Part shown: positions 19,789 to 30,009 of the stretch, piece by piece | Layout: every line of letters begins with the position of its first letter | Position numbering within the stretch: the stretch's first letter is position 1 | From: Reclinomonas americana ATCC 50394 | Lineage: Eukaryota; Jakobida; Jakobea; Jakobida | Length of the DNA: 35,987 nt | Direction: 5' to 3' | Assembly (NCBI GenBank): GCA_048213135.1 | Contig: PS015403.1 | Span: forward strand, 3,459 to 39,445 | Position numbers and translations under genes: made by a program | The notes under the pieces: model-generated | What the model was told of the DNA's origin: nothing | The model's input: the letters and a program-made list of their open reading frames with translations, nothing else | Database searches by the model: none

Positions 19789-22700
19789 ATGGACGACGAC
19801 GACACCGGCGATTCATCTTCCGAGTTCGAGCAACAACGAAAGCGAGTGTCCAACCGGGCCTCGTCGTCGGGTTCCAGCGGGCGCTCACTCGGGTTGCCTG
19901 GCTTGACCGCGCCGGACAAGGAATGGACCGACGACCTGCTGCATCGCACTTTCACGATCAACGCTCTTCGTGACCATCTTANNNNNNNNNNNNNNNNNNN
20001 NNNNNNNNNNNNNNNNNNNNNNNNNNNNNNNNNNNNTGCATGATGCGAGCAACAAGCAGCTTGAGAACCTCATACTGCAACAATGCTTCGAGCTCATTGG
20101 GTGTGGCCTTCTCCGTCTTTCGGCGCTCCACCAGGTCCACGACCTCGGCCAGATCGCCGTCGCCGCCATACCCCTCCTCAGGTGCGTTGCAGTCGAGGTA
20201 CAGGCCCCACCGGACTGACAGGATGTCGAACAGACACTTGGTCTTGCCCGCACCGGAGACGTTGACGAGGGTGAACAGAGTCTTGTTGGCGGAGAGACGC
20301 AAGAACTGGCGAACGGCATCCGATTGACCTCCTTCGTCGCCCAAGTGACCGCGGATGAACCGCAGATCCACCTCACGAGCGGGCAGCATAACTGGTAATC
20401 CAGATACGCCCGTGTACGGGTTGGTGGCAGTAACGCCAACGTTCATCCTCTGCCTGGCATCATGAACAGTTTGCCGAGCTCCGAGAACGACATTGGCAGG
20501 GATGTCGACGCCTGTACACACACACACACACACACGCACACACACACACACACACACACAAGAGAGGAGAGAGAGGGAGGGAGAGGGAGAGAGAGAAAGA
20601 GAGCAACAACAACATCAAGCAGCAGTCAGGTCCGCAGGTGAGACTGGAAGCTGAGGAGTCACACACACTCGCCATAGTCGAGATGCAGCACTCTTCGGAA
20701 CTCGCGCGCGCGATCTTCCTTTTCGGCGGGCGTGAGTGCCGAANNNNNNNNNNNNNNNNNNNNGCTGCTGGCCGCTCGGCTGGAGTTCGGGTTGTCTCCT
20801 CGCCAGTGGCTGTTGTGCCAGCTGTGGCCCGACTTGTCCACCAGGCGTATGCGAGCGTCCCTCAATCGTCTGGACCACCATCACCTGGAGCAACTGCTGC
20901 GTTCATTGCTGGAGTTTGCGCGGAACTGTGACCCAGAACGGCAGCGGATGCCAGTGGCCGTCGATGAGGCCCAAGTGTGGATGCATACACTTCCGAACAC
21001 ATTTCCTTCGCATGCGCGACAAGATTCCGTTACGTCACATTGTTTTGCTTGTTTGCCGCTTTGTTGCCGATTTCTTTGCTGAATGGCACACCTTGCGTAT
21101 GATTGCTGCAGGCCCCGCCTATGCGTGGATTGCTATCACCATTCGTACGGTTTTTGTGCCGACACAAATTCGTCAATGTTATGGTGGCCGGAACTGCCTT
21201 GTCACTGCGTGACGAAGCGCAGTTGGCGTCGACTGTGGCTAAAATAGAGGACGTTGGTCGCCTTGGACAGCATCTTCGCCCGCTGACGCTCCTGGACGCG
21301 CGTGCTCTGTTCGCGCGATTCGGTGCGGAAAACCTGAGCGGTGAAGAGCTTGACGTGTTGCGGCCGATCATTGGTGCGTTGCATGCGATCGTGAACTGCA
21401 TTGATACGGAGTCTTGTCTCTTAATGCACAGTTACAGGCCGCCCTCGATACTGTATGCGGATTCTTAGGCGCCTCTACCTTCACAAAACGCCGGTGGCAT
21501 CGCGCAAGGACGTGCTCGTGCAAGCTGTGCAGTGGATCGTGAGTCGAGAACTCTCCGGGCACTCTACGTCACTGTTCAAGTTAATCTCACGAACATTGCG
21601 TGGCGGAGAATGCGGAATATCTGCAGTTGCTTTTCTCCTGTTGCTTTTTCTCTTGTCGGTGACTGATCGTCGCTCATCCGTCACACTGGGTCACGCAGTA
21701 CTGCAAGAAAATGCTCGAGGGCTGGCGCACAAATACACCGGTGACCATCGACCCCAGGCAAGCGTTTGATGCAGTCGCTTCTGGCGTGTGCTACTTGGTG
21801 CACAGCACACAAGACATGCAAGACATGGATGTCGATGTTTCTGAGGACGAGGACTGTGTGCAGGCTCGGATCGTCGAGGTGCACGCGTGTTGTGGTTGAA
21901 TCTCTACGAGTCCCTGGGTTCTTGTCTTCTCACTGACTGTCTTGCAGCCATTGGCCTTCGTCTGCTTCCTGCGAGCGGTTCACCAGGAATTTGGAGCTGA
22001 TGGACTGTCGCTGCCGAGAATGACACTTGACGAGGCCTCCACCGACTCTTCCAACGGCCGCCTTCTGGAGGAAGCTTGTGTGACCAATCTGGCTGTGCAA
22101 GCCAGTCTTGCCGAGGGTGGCTTGCGTCTTTCAGACATCGTCGAGAGCGCGGCGGAACCAAGGTCTCTGTCTGTGTTTGTGTATGGGTGTTCATCGAGTG
22201 TTGTTCTGATCGATCGTCTTGCATTGCTGCAGTGCTGCCGAGTGCCTCGTGCTTCCCGACTTTGTGCACGAAGCAGCAGCATTGCAGCTGTGGCATTTGT
22301 TGGATTCCGCAGCTTCGTTTGATATCAAGGCCGACATGGATGTTGAGCGCGTGCTGCCGCTCCCACCGGCCGTGTTCAGACTTCAGCTTTCCCGTGCACC
22401 TGACGACTTCCACGGGCCAGACATCTTTGTCACGTTTGTGACACGCGGCGGCCGATATGTGCTGCTGTGCATCTCGTGCAAGCAGACGACCCGCAGCAGT
22501 GAGCCACTCTCTGGCGACGATGTCGTCAGGTCGCTGGGCACGACGCATCGGACGAACCCATTCCTGCGTCGCTGTCTGGCCGATCCGGATCGAGTGGCCG
22601 GCCTTGTTCGTGTCCACATTGGACTGCCGACGCATGCGCCTCTCCGCCAGCGTCCGGTCACGGAAGCAGCCGAACTCTTCGAGAGCGCGAAGCGTACGCG

Positions 22701-22854
22701 TGGCAGTTACCGGCTGCGATCGGGAGTCATTGTTGTTCGGTCCGAGTGGGAGGAGGACCGTGACGGCGTGCTTGCACCACCGGAGGTCGTGGTGAATATC
22801 GACTGTAGCAATGCCCGCCGCAGTCTGTTCTTCCAGCTGCAGCGTGATTCGTAG
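19789..22854 (+). CDS. Crinkler-like P-loop NTPase / PD-(D/E)XK-like nuclease protein, gene 3
   Basis: Exons: 19789-19981 (then a gap), the reverse complement of 20743-20673, the reverse complement of 20511-20037 joined to 20764-21028, then 21112-21373, 21438-21625, 21699-21878, 21948-22174, 22233-22854 (TAG 22852-22854). The joined NTPase exon is 740 nt against 731 in gene 2, in phase. Walker A region reads NVSGAGKTK; Walker B MPVAVDEAQVW; nuclease core GPDIFVTFV and CISCKQTT. The C-terminus is three residues longer than in genes 1 and 2. The linker exons between the SAP-like segment and the NTPase fall in the 55-N gap. The first two thirds resemble gene 1; the last third is the most divergent of the three. 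Function as for gene 2. Confidence 0.82.
20037..20743 (-). CDS. Inverted contig carrying the Walker A region of NTPase-nuclease gene 3
   Basis: 707-bp contig between gaps. On the minus strand: 20743-20673 (ALTPAEKEDRAR segment), an intron with GA and a GT microsatellite (about 20517-20560 on the plus strand as AC), and 20511-20037 with the Walker A-like loop. Its last bases on that strand, ATCATGCA, continue exactly into GCTGCTGGCC at 20764, giving the sequence found uninterrupted in gene 2 at 17569-17586. A donor for the intron exists either as GC after 20673 or as GTGTGT six bases further; both keep phase. Confidence 0.9.
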
Positions 22855-23067
22855 TAGATGGTTGTTGACCAAGAATGAATGCATGCTGCAAATTATGTGC
22901 AGTCAGCTCTCCGTTAACGTTGCAAGTCAAGCAACCAGTCCGCAACTCTGAACTCTTAATCGCTGTTGCTCTTCAGATGTCGCGATCGTCGAGTCTCGCT
23001 CAAAGTCGACCCAATCGACATCGACCGAAAAGTTCGTTTTTTGCAAGTGTCAGCGGGCGTCACCACG
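22855..23067. promoter_or_regulatory. Spacer between NTPase-nuclease genes 3 and 4
   Basis: 213 bp. The first part (GAATGAATGCATGCTGC) resembles the start of the 125-bp spacers, but the rest has diverged and lacks the TATCGATCACAACG element. No other gene seen. Confidence 0.5.
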
Positions 23068-23385
23068 ATGGACCTCGATGACACCGACGATTCTTTTTCC
23101 GGGCGAGAAAACAGAACAACTCGTGACGCGCGAGTTCCCAACCAGGCCTCGTCGTCGGGTTCCAGAGGGCGCCCACGCAAGTTAGACGTCATGAACATGC
23201 CAGAGGAGGAGTGGACCGAGGCCCTGTTGAAGAACACTTACAAAGTCGCTGCTCTTCGTGACCGTCTGGCGAAGCTGTTCCCGGGCGAGTCCTTCAAGAA
23301 GACGAAGGAAGCGGATGCGATCACGCGGCTACTGAAGTGGCGCGATGAGGAGTGGCAGATCAAGTTGCAACATGAGGATGCACAG
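23068..23385 (+). CDS. NTPase-nuclease family gene 4, N-terminal exon only
   Basis: 106 codons from ATG 23068. Acidic start (DLDDTDDSFS), Ser-rich stretch (NQASSSGSRGRPRK), then the SAP-like segment (VAALRDRLAKLFPGESF, ITRLLKWRDEE) with the same layout as genes 1-3 but clearly diverged. The exon ends CAG followed by GCAAGT, the textbook GC-AG donor, at the position where gene 1 has GTGCGT. The rest of the gene is not in the window: the next contig holds an unrelated minus-strand gene and the gap is only 240 N. It may be truncated, or the missing part may lie in unplaced sequence. Confidence 0.75.
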
Positions 23386-23520
23386 GCAAGTGATTTGTGT
23401 GCATGTGTGCATGTGTGTTGCATCGGCGTGCGTGCGTGTGTGTTTGCGTGCGTGTGTGTTTGTGTGTGAGAGAGACAGAGAGTAAGTGTGTGAGAGAGAG
23501 TCTCAATCTGTTTGTTTCCC

Positions 23521-23760
23521 NNNNNNNNNNNNNNNNNNNNNNNNNNNNNNNNNNNNNNNNNNNNNNNNNNNNNNNNNNNNNNNNNNNNNNNNNNNNNNNN
23601 NNNNNNNNNNNNNNNNNNNNNNNNNNNNNNNNNNNNNNNNNNNNNNNNNNNNNNNNNNNNNNNNNNNNNNNNNNNNNNNNNNNNNNNNNNNNNNNNNNNN
23701 NNNNNNNNNNNNNNNNNNNNNNNNNNNNNNNNNNNNNNNNNNNNNNNNNNNNNNNNNNNN
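23521..23760. other. Assembly gap (240 N)
   Basis: Run of N following a GT/GA repeat in the first intron of gene 4. Orientation of the next contig (23761-25750) cannot be tested from the sequence. Confidence 0.95.
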
Positions 23761-23865
23761 GTGCGCAAAACACAAACAAACAAAGCAAAAGGCTCGAGAT
23801 GAGCGACATCTCACTTTTGTCTCGCGCGCGCGCGCCCCCGTTTTTCGAGGTGCGTTCAACGTAAC

Positions 23866-24790
23866 CTCGCGCTCCTTGTTGAACTTGATCTCCTTCTCCG
23901 GGTAAAAGTTGTTCCACAGGCGGCACAAGAGTTGTCCGTCGGAAATGGCCTCCCACAAGTCGCCCGCCTAAGCACACACACGCACGAATTGATCAGCATG
24001 CATGCTCATATAGTACAGAGAGAGAAGGAGAGAGAGGCGAAGAGAGAGAGAGGAAAGTGTGCGTACTATGACAAAATGATCAGATTGTGATGCACACACA
24101 AGTGCAAAGAGCACACACACATACTCTCTCTCACGCAGAGAGGAGTGTGCAAAGTGCGCAAGTGACGCCACATGATCTTTCACAATGACGCACACTCACT
24201 GTGCGCGCGCGCAGAGAGCACACACTCGTGCACACACATGCACACACACAGGCGCGCACAATGCTCAGTGTGTGTGTGCATAGCGTGTGCGAAAGTGATG
24301 CAGTGGGCGAACAATGCACACAATGATGCACACCTCAATGAGCGCATCTGTGACAGCGCGCAACACAGGCGAGTGTGTGTGTGTGCGAGAGTGTGCGAGA
24401 GTGTGTGTGTGTGTGCGTGCATGAAAGAGCAGATGCTCAAAATCGTCTAATGCACGTGTCACAGAGAGACAGAGAGAGAGAACGCACAGAGACACTGGCA
24501 AGACATACAGGCGCAGTGTGTGTGTGAGTGTGTGTGTGTGTGTCCACTTATTGCACGACACATAGAGGAGATTAACGAACATGCACTCTTCTCTCTCTGT
24601 CTCTCTCTTGTTACGCAACTGCCTCTGCGCCTCCTGGCATGCGCAGTGACTCTGCGGCCCATCGACTGATCTCATGTGAGTAGAGCGCATCGTCTTCCAC
24701 GCGACGCTCCATGCGACGCGTGTCCATGGTCGAGCCTTCGGCCTCGCGTTGCGCCATCTTTTGGCGCAGTTCTTGCATAAAGTCTGCCAT
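23866..24790 (-). CDS. Calponin-homology domain protein, N-terminal part
   Basis: Start ATG at 24790. Exon 1 runs 24790-24620 (57 codons, MADFMQELRQKMAQ to PGGAEA), then a 652-nt intron with a GTTGCG donor, then exon 2 at 23967-23866, which adds GDLWEAISDGQLLCRLWNNF and YPEKEIKFNKERE before a GTTACG donor. The pattern (helix with aromatic Trp, then LWEAISDGQLLCRLWN) fits the first half of a calponin-homology actin-binding domain of the transgelin/calponin kind. The remainder lies beyond the gap at 23521-23760. The assignment rests on one half-domain and should be taken as probable only. Confidence 0.6.
23968..24619 (-). repeat. Long repeat-rich intron of the calponin-homology gene
   Basis: 652 nt dominated by AC/GT and GA microsatellite patches with CACACTC-type words. 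I see no further exon that keeps phase between the two coding exons. Confidence 0.55.
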
Positions 24791-25750
24791 TTTTTGTTGG
24801 AGGAAGGGGGGTAACGGTGGTGCCTATGCGCCTGGTGTGTGTGTAGACGGGGAAAGGGTGTGCACGCGCGCGCAGGAGCGACTGTGCGATGGAGTGATTG
24901 CGATTTGCGGGACGCGACGTTTTTCATGGAAAGTTGGAGGCAGCGTTGACTTTCCGGCAACGTATTCGCCGTGGTGATGTACACTCAGAGGCAATCCTGC
25001 CCTTATCTCCTTCGAATTCTCTTTGCAGCTGAACTTGCAACGCGATTCGATCACGTTCGTCCGCTTCGACTTCCCAGCATCGCTTCTTGGTGGTGCATTC
25101 AGTGCAACCTTGTGGCTCCTCTGCTCTAAACCTCTCCAAATTCTCTTGAGCCGAACTTACAAGGCGATTCGATCGCGACGATCTCGTTCACGTTCGTCCG
25201 CTTGGAATTTCCACCATCGATTCTGCCTTGGTGCCGGCAACTCTTCCACTTGCACGTCGACACTCACAAGTCGAACCTACAAGCGATCATCCTGGACTTC
25301 CCAGCATCGCGTTCACCCAGCGGCAACCCTCTTGTTCATCTGCTCTCCGATTACCCGTCGATTTCCGCTTGCAGTTGACCATTGCTGCAACCCTCGGATC
25401 GGGAGCTCGACGTCAAACGCGCCACCGAGCGATCTCTTCCGTTCACCTAGACCTCGCTCGCCTGGCCTCCACTGACCCTTCGATTCGGTCAAGGTTAGCA
25501 AAACCGGCGTGCTCGTCACCCAGCACCGTGTTCACCTTGTCCACACGCCTTGTGGCCCTCTGCCCTCCATTGACCCTCCGAATCCCGCTTGCCTTGTCAG
25601 ACACCTGCAAGGCATCTCTCTCGCCGTTCTCATCCTGTGCCACTTACTCTTGATCCTTAAGGTGGTGCAGCCCCGATCGCCACCGCCTTGCCCTTCACAC
25701 ACACACACATAACAATCAACTTCCTCTCCCTCCTGACCTCATCATCCATC
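24791..25750. repeat. Non-coding region with degenerate tandem repeats
   Basis: 960 bp upstream of the calponin-homology gene. Bases about 25027-25330 hold at least three diverged copies of a unit of about 110-130 bp (AACTTRCAA, GCGATTCGATC, CACGTTCGTCCGCTT, TTCCCAGCATCG). A second pair of similar blocks (TCCACTGACCCTTCGATTC and TCCATTGACCCTCCGAATC) occurs near 25468 and 25566. No convincing protein match in any frame; could be a decayed mobile element or satellite. Confidence 0.45.
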
Positions 25751-26692
25751 NNNNNNNNNNNNNNNNNNNNNNNNNNNNNNNNNNNNNNNNNNNNNNNNNN
25801 NNNNNNNNNNNNNNNNNNNNNNNNNNNNNNNNNNNNNNNNNNNNNNNNNNNNNNNNNNNNNNNNNNNNNNNNNNNNNNNNNNNNNNNNNNNNNNNNNNNN
25901 NNNNNNNNNNNNNNNNNNNNNNNNNNNNNNNNNNNNNNNNNNNNNNNNNNNNNNNNNNNNNNNNNNNNNNNNNNNNNNNNNNNNNNNNNNNNNNNNNNNN
26001 NNNNNNNNNNNNNNNNNNNNNNNNNNNNNNNNNNNNNNNNNNNNNNNNNNNNNNNNNNNNNNNNNNNNNNNNNNNNNNNNNNNNNNNNNNNNNNNNNNNN
26101 NNNNNNNNNNNNNNNNNNNNNNNNNNNNNNNNNNNNNNNNNNNNNNNNNNNNNNNNNNNNNNNNNNNNNNNNNNNNNNNNNNNNNNNNNNNNNNNNNNNN
26201 NNNNNNNNNNNNNNNNNNNNNNNNNNNNNNNNNNNNNNNNNNNNNNNNNNNNNNNNNNNNNNNNNNNNNNNNNNNNNNNNNNNNNNNNNNNNNNNNNNNN
26301 NNNNNNNNNNNNNNNNNNNNNNNNNNNNNNNNNNNNNNNNNNNNNNNNNNNNNNNNNNNNNNNNNNNNNNNNNNNNNNNNNNNNNNNNNNNNNNNNNNNN
26401 NNNNNNNNNNNNNNNNNNNNNNNNNNNNNNNNNNNNNNNNNNNNNNNNNNNNNNNNNNNNNNNNNNNNNNNNNNNNNNNNNNNNNNNNNNNNNNNNNNNN
26501 NNNNNNNNNNNNNNNNNNNNNNNNNNNNNNNNNNNNNNNNNNNNNNNNNNNNNNNNNNNNNNNNNNNNNNNNNNNNNNNNNNNNNNNNNNNNNNNNNNNN
26601 NNNNNNNNNNNNNNNNNNNNNNNNNNNNNNNNNNNNNNNNNNNNNNNNNNNNNNNNNNNNNNNNNNNNNNNNNNNNNNNNNNNNNNNNNNNN
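25751..26692. other. Assembly gap (942 N)
   Basis: Run of N. The C-terminal exon of the GRWD1-type gene is expected in this gap. Confidence 0.95.
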
Positions 26693-27135
26693 TGTGTACG
26701 CTCACTGTCACTCTCTCCACTGCCTCTGCCAGAGCAAGCACCTGTCAACGCACTCATCACAATCTCTCTCTCCACCCTCTCTCATCTCAGTGACTCACGT
26801 TGCGTGCCTGTTCATCCCCTCGACACCTCTCAGCACGCAACGCTTGAATCTCGGTACGAACAGCTATCTCTCACTCACTCTCACGCATACAGAAAGCTGC
26901 CTGACAGCTCGCTCACAGTCGCTCTCTCCACTCCCCTCTGCCAGAGCAACCGTCCCACATGATTAATCACTCGCTTCAAACCGCATCACGCAACTCGTCA
27001 CTCTAATGTGCAACACACACACACAAAGTCTCGCTCTCCACTTGCCGCCTACTGCTATCTCTCCCTTCCCCTTCCCTTTCCCCCTTCCTCCCTTCCCCTT
27101 CCCCTCCCTTCCCCTCATGCCCCCCTCATGCCCAC
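26693..27135. repeat. Repeat-rich intronic sequence at the 3' side of the GRWD1-type gene
   Basis: 443 bp with no recognisable exon. A segment containing CTCTCTCCACTGCCTCTGCC and AGAGCAA near 26712 recurs about 210 bp later near 26920. Bases 27060-27120 are a CCCTT/CCCCTT tract, which reads as dense G runs immediately after the 5' splice site on the minus strand. Confidence 0.5.
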
Positions 27136-28928
27136 CGAGTCATCCTCGGACGCCACCGCCAGCTCATCTGAATCAGCCTCAAACGGATTCCACTCAATCG
27201 AGGTAATAGGGCCGGCGTGATACGCATGCCCGCCGACGGGCTGGAACGACGGCTGGCGCGCGATAAACTTGCGCAGATCCCACACCTTGAAGGCACCGTC
27301 GTCGCCGCCCGAGGCCAGCAAGTGCGCCTGATGCCTGCACTCCAACGAGTGAGAATGCGGAGGGAAGACACCACCACAAGACGGCTTCTTTTGACACCAA
27401 CCTGTTCCATGAAATCACATTCACGTCGCTGTCGTGCGCCTGCACCGTCAGCTGGCACTTCTTTTCCCTGGTGTCCCAGATGCGCACGGTGTGATCGGCC
27501 GAGCAGGTGGCAAACACAGTGCGCTCCGTCGGGCTCCACTGAATGTCCTCCACCGACGACTTGTGCCCTCTCCGAGCCGCCTCCACTTGCCATGCTCCGG
27601 CCTCCAGCGGCTTCCACACGCACACGTGATTTGCGCAGTCGCCACTTGCGAACCTGGGGAGCCGGTGTGAGTCTCTCACGACGAAGAAAAAGAGGGTTCT
27701 TGTGAGTGAACGAAACAATCCCGGCGTCAGCAGACTCCAGTCCATCGCAAATCCCTCGGCGGCGTGCTGATGCGAGAAGAGTGGCGCGGGGTTGGCCGAC
27801 TGGCGGTGCATGGGGCCGACCAGCGATGCAATCTTCTCCGCAATGTCCCACATGTAGACGTTGCCGTCCTCGGACCACGAGGCCACAATGTTCGAATGTT
27901 GTGGCATGCACTGGGAGGAGCAAGTCAGCGACGCAAAAGCAGAAGGGAGAACGTGAAGCGCACTCACCCTCACACGGTTGACAGCGCCAGGGTGCGGCAC
28001 AGTGCGATGCTCCAGCACTGGATCATCGTCGACATTGTCGCCCGTCTCGTCCTCATCGTCGCCTGCTCGCACTCGTCAGGCCTTGACTTGTCTACGCTTC
28101 TAACCCCCCCTCTCTCTCTCACGCAACTATCCAGCGCCTCATCAAACTTGGTGCGATACAAGTCCGAGAACTTCATCACATACAGCATACTGGCACCGTC
28201 CGCCGCCTGCGATCCACTGACCAAGAAGCCCGTCATCGGGAACTACACAAGCAGCAAGTGAGCAAGCGATGGTGAAGCCAACGTTCTACTACTACACAGT
28301 AACACAACATTGACGCGGTTCTCGCCCAAGTCATCTCGAATGCAATCAAACGACAAGCACGGCCACTCGGCGGCCACCGCGTAGTAAATCTCGTACGCAC
28401 TCGAGTCGTAATCAAGCACCTCGTCCTCGCCCATTCCCTGCGATCGACGCCACACTGCGACCGGACCCTTTGCCTCCTCATCTTCTTCGTCGTCTTCCTC
28501 TCCGTCGACTGGAGCCGCAGAGGAGCTTGCACCTCCCCCCTCGTCCTCATCACTGTCCTCATCGATTTCCTCATCGTCGAATGCCGCCGGTTCCTCTTCG
28601 TATTCGTCCTCAAAGGCATCCTCAAAGTTCGGCAACTCGCCGTCGTCCTCCAAATCGCGTCTGAGGGGCGCGCGCGTGTAAACAAAGTGTGTGAATGTGC
28701 CGTGATGTGCAGATCTGCACATGCCCCCCGCCCCCTCTCACTCGCGCTCGCGCCCACGCACTCTTCGTCGTGTTCCCCCTCGTCGTGCTCTAGTGGCTCC
28801 TCCGCGACATCACGCACAGAGCGCGCCACTGCATCGTCTCCGGCGGCTGCTCCTGCTCCGGATGAGGCAAAGGTCACTGCGCGTCGCTTCTTGCGCCCGG
28901 ATGAGCCCTCTCCTCTTCTCTTTGGCAT
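27136..28928 (-). CDS. GRWD1: GRWD1/Rrb1-type WD40 ribosome-biogenesis protein (C-terminus missing)
   Basis: Glutamate-rich WD40 protein, in yeast and animals a nuclear chaperone for ribosomal protein L3 and a histone-binding factor. Minus-strand exons: 28928-28762, 28660-28309, 28242-28128, 28062-27968, 27910-27717, 27653-27402, 27334-27136; 458 codons, all phases consistent. Start ATG 28928 opens with a basic MPKRRGEGSSGRKKRR, a likely nuclear signal, then a strongly acidic stretch (about residues 55-125). Family landmarks: LSFDCIRDDLGENR, ASWSEDGNVYMWD, HQHAAEGFAMDWS, KSSVEDIQWSPTE, SADHTVRIWD, HDSDVNVISWNR and LLASGGDDGAFKVWDLR. The last visible residues are AVASEDDS; the final blade (about 70-80 aa in relatives) is not found and should lie in or beyond the 25751-26692 gap. 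Intron donors include GTTGCG at 28127. Confidence 0.93.
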
Positions 28929-28996
28929 GTGTGTGAAAGGGGGAAAGGGGGAGGAGAGTGTTGTGCGTAAGAGAGGGGAAGAGAGTGTTTGAGAGA

Positions 28997-29330
28997 TTCC
29001 CGCCAATTTGTGCGAGCGATTGTCCATCATGCCGAAAACTCAGTCGCGCTGATTGCAAAGGACTTTTGTGCGTGCGTTTCCTCATGGTGGTTGCGTATGC
29101 CATGCGCACAATGCGAGAGAATCGCAAGAGCGTTGAGTGGAAAAGAGTGTGAGTCCGATTTCCCGCCATTTTGTGCGAGTGATTGTCCATCAAACGCACT
29201 CACTGTGCGACCCTCGCTCACGCGTATTCCCACGGTGAATACTAGATACACACACGCAGACAGAGAGAAACTCAAGAGTTCTTTTGTGGGAGTGCTGTTT
29301 CCCGCCAATTTGTGCGAGCGATTTGTCCTT
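28997..29330 (+). promoter_or_regulatory. Three E2F-like repeat blocks upstream of the GRWD1-type gene
   Basis: Blocks start at 28997, 29159 and 29298. Each reads TTCCCGCCA followed by A/T-rich TTTGTGCGAG and a GATTGTCC-like end, spaced 162 and 139 bp apart. TTTCCCGCC is the consensus for E2F/DP cell-cycle factors. A fourth match on the other strand is GGGCGGGAA at 29469-29477. The nearest block lies about 70 bp upstream of the GRWD1-type start codon. Confidence 0.55.
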
Positions 29331-30009
29331 TGCACTCAAACTTTCTCTGTGTTGAGCTCTTTTGCGCGCTCGTTTGTGTGTGTGTGTGCTTACAGTGAGG
29401 GTTACATAGAGGCGCAGAGGAAGAGAAGGAAGAGCTTTCATCAGGTGTGTGTGATTTCGTTTAGTTTTGGGCGGGAAGTTAAATATTACTCTCTTTGTGT
29501 GTTCTCTTTCTCTCTCTCTCTCTGTGTCACACACACACTCTCTGTGTGTGAGAGCGTGTGAGAGCGCGTGTGCGTCTCTCTCTCAGTGCGTTCGTGTCAT
29601 GACATAACGCGAAATGCAATTTGTGAGTTGTGAATGAGCGCGTGTGTGTCACACTTCACTCTCGCAACACACACACTCTCACACTCTCAGAGAGTGCGCA
29701 CATTCTTCTCTGTGTCTCTCTTCGTGTGTGGGTGTTGCTCGTGAAAGTGTGTCATTGTGACAAACCCCTTGGCGCGCATCTGCGAGTGAGTGCGTGCTGT
29801 TAGCCTCACACTCTCTCTCACTTACACAGACACTCTCTACTCTCACTCTCTCGCTGTGTGTGTGCGCGTGTTGCGAATGACCCTCTGTCGCGCTCCTTCA
29901 TATTCGTTATTTTCGCTCGTTGTTGTCTCGTGTCGCAAACAGCTCTGCGCGCTCAGTCTCACTCATTGCTCTCAGTCGCGCGTTCATTCATTCATTCACT
30001 GTGTCATTC

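Noticed and set aside
20667-20673. A mutated GC donor in gene 3 where gene 2 has GT
   Set aside because: A GTGTGT donor six bases further keeps the same phase, so the GC site is not required.
23846-23860. Continuation of the calponin-homology exon through CGCGCGCG sequence
   Set aside because: Residues after KERE become low-complexity and unlike the family, and a GTTAC donor lies exactly at the point where similarity stops.
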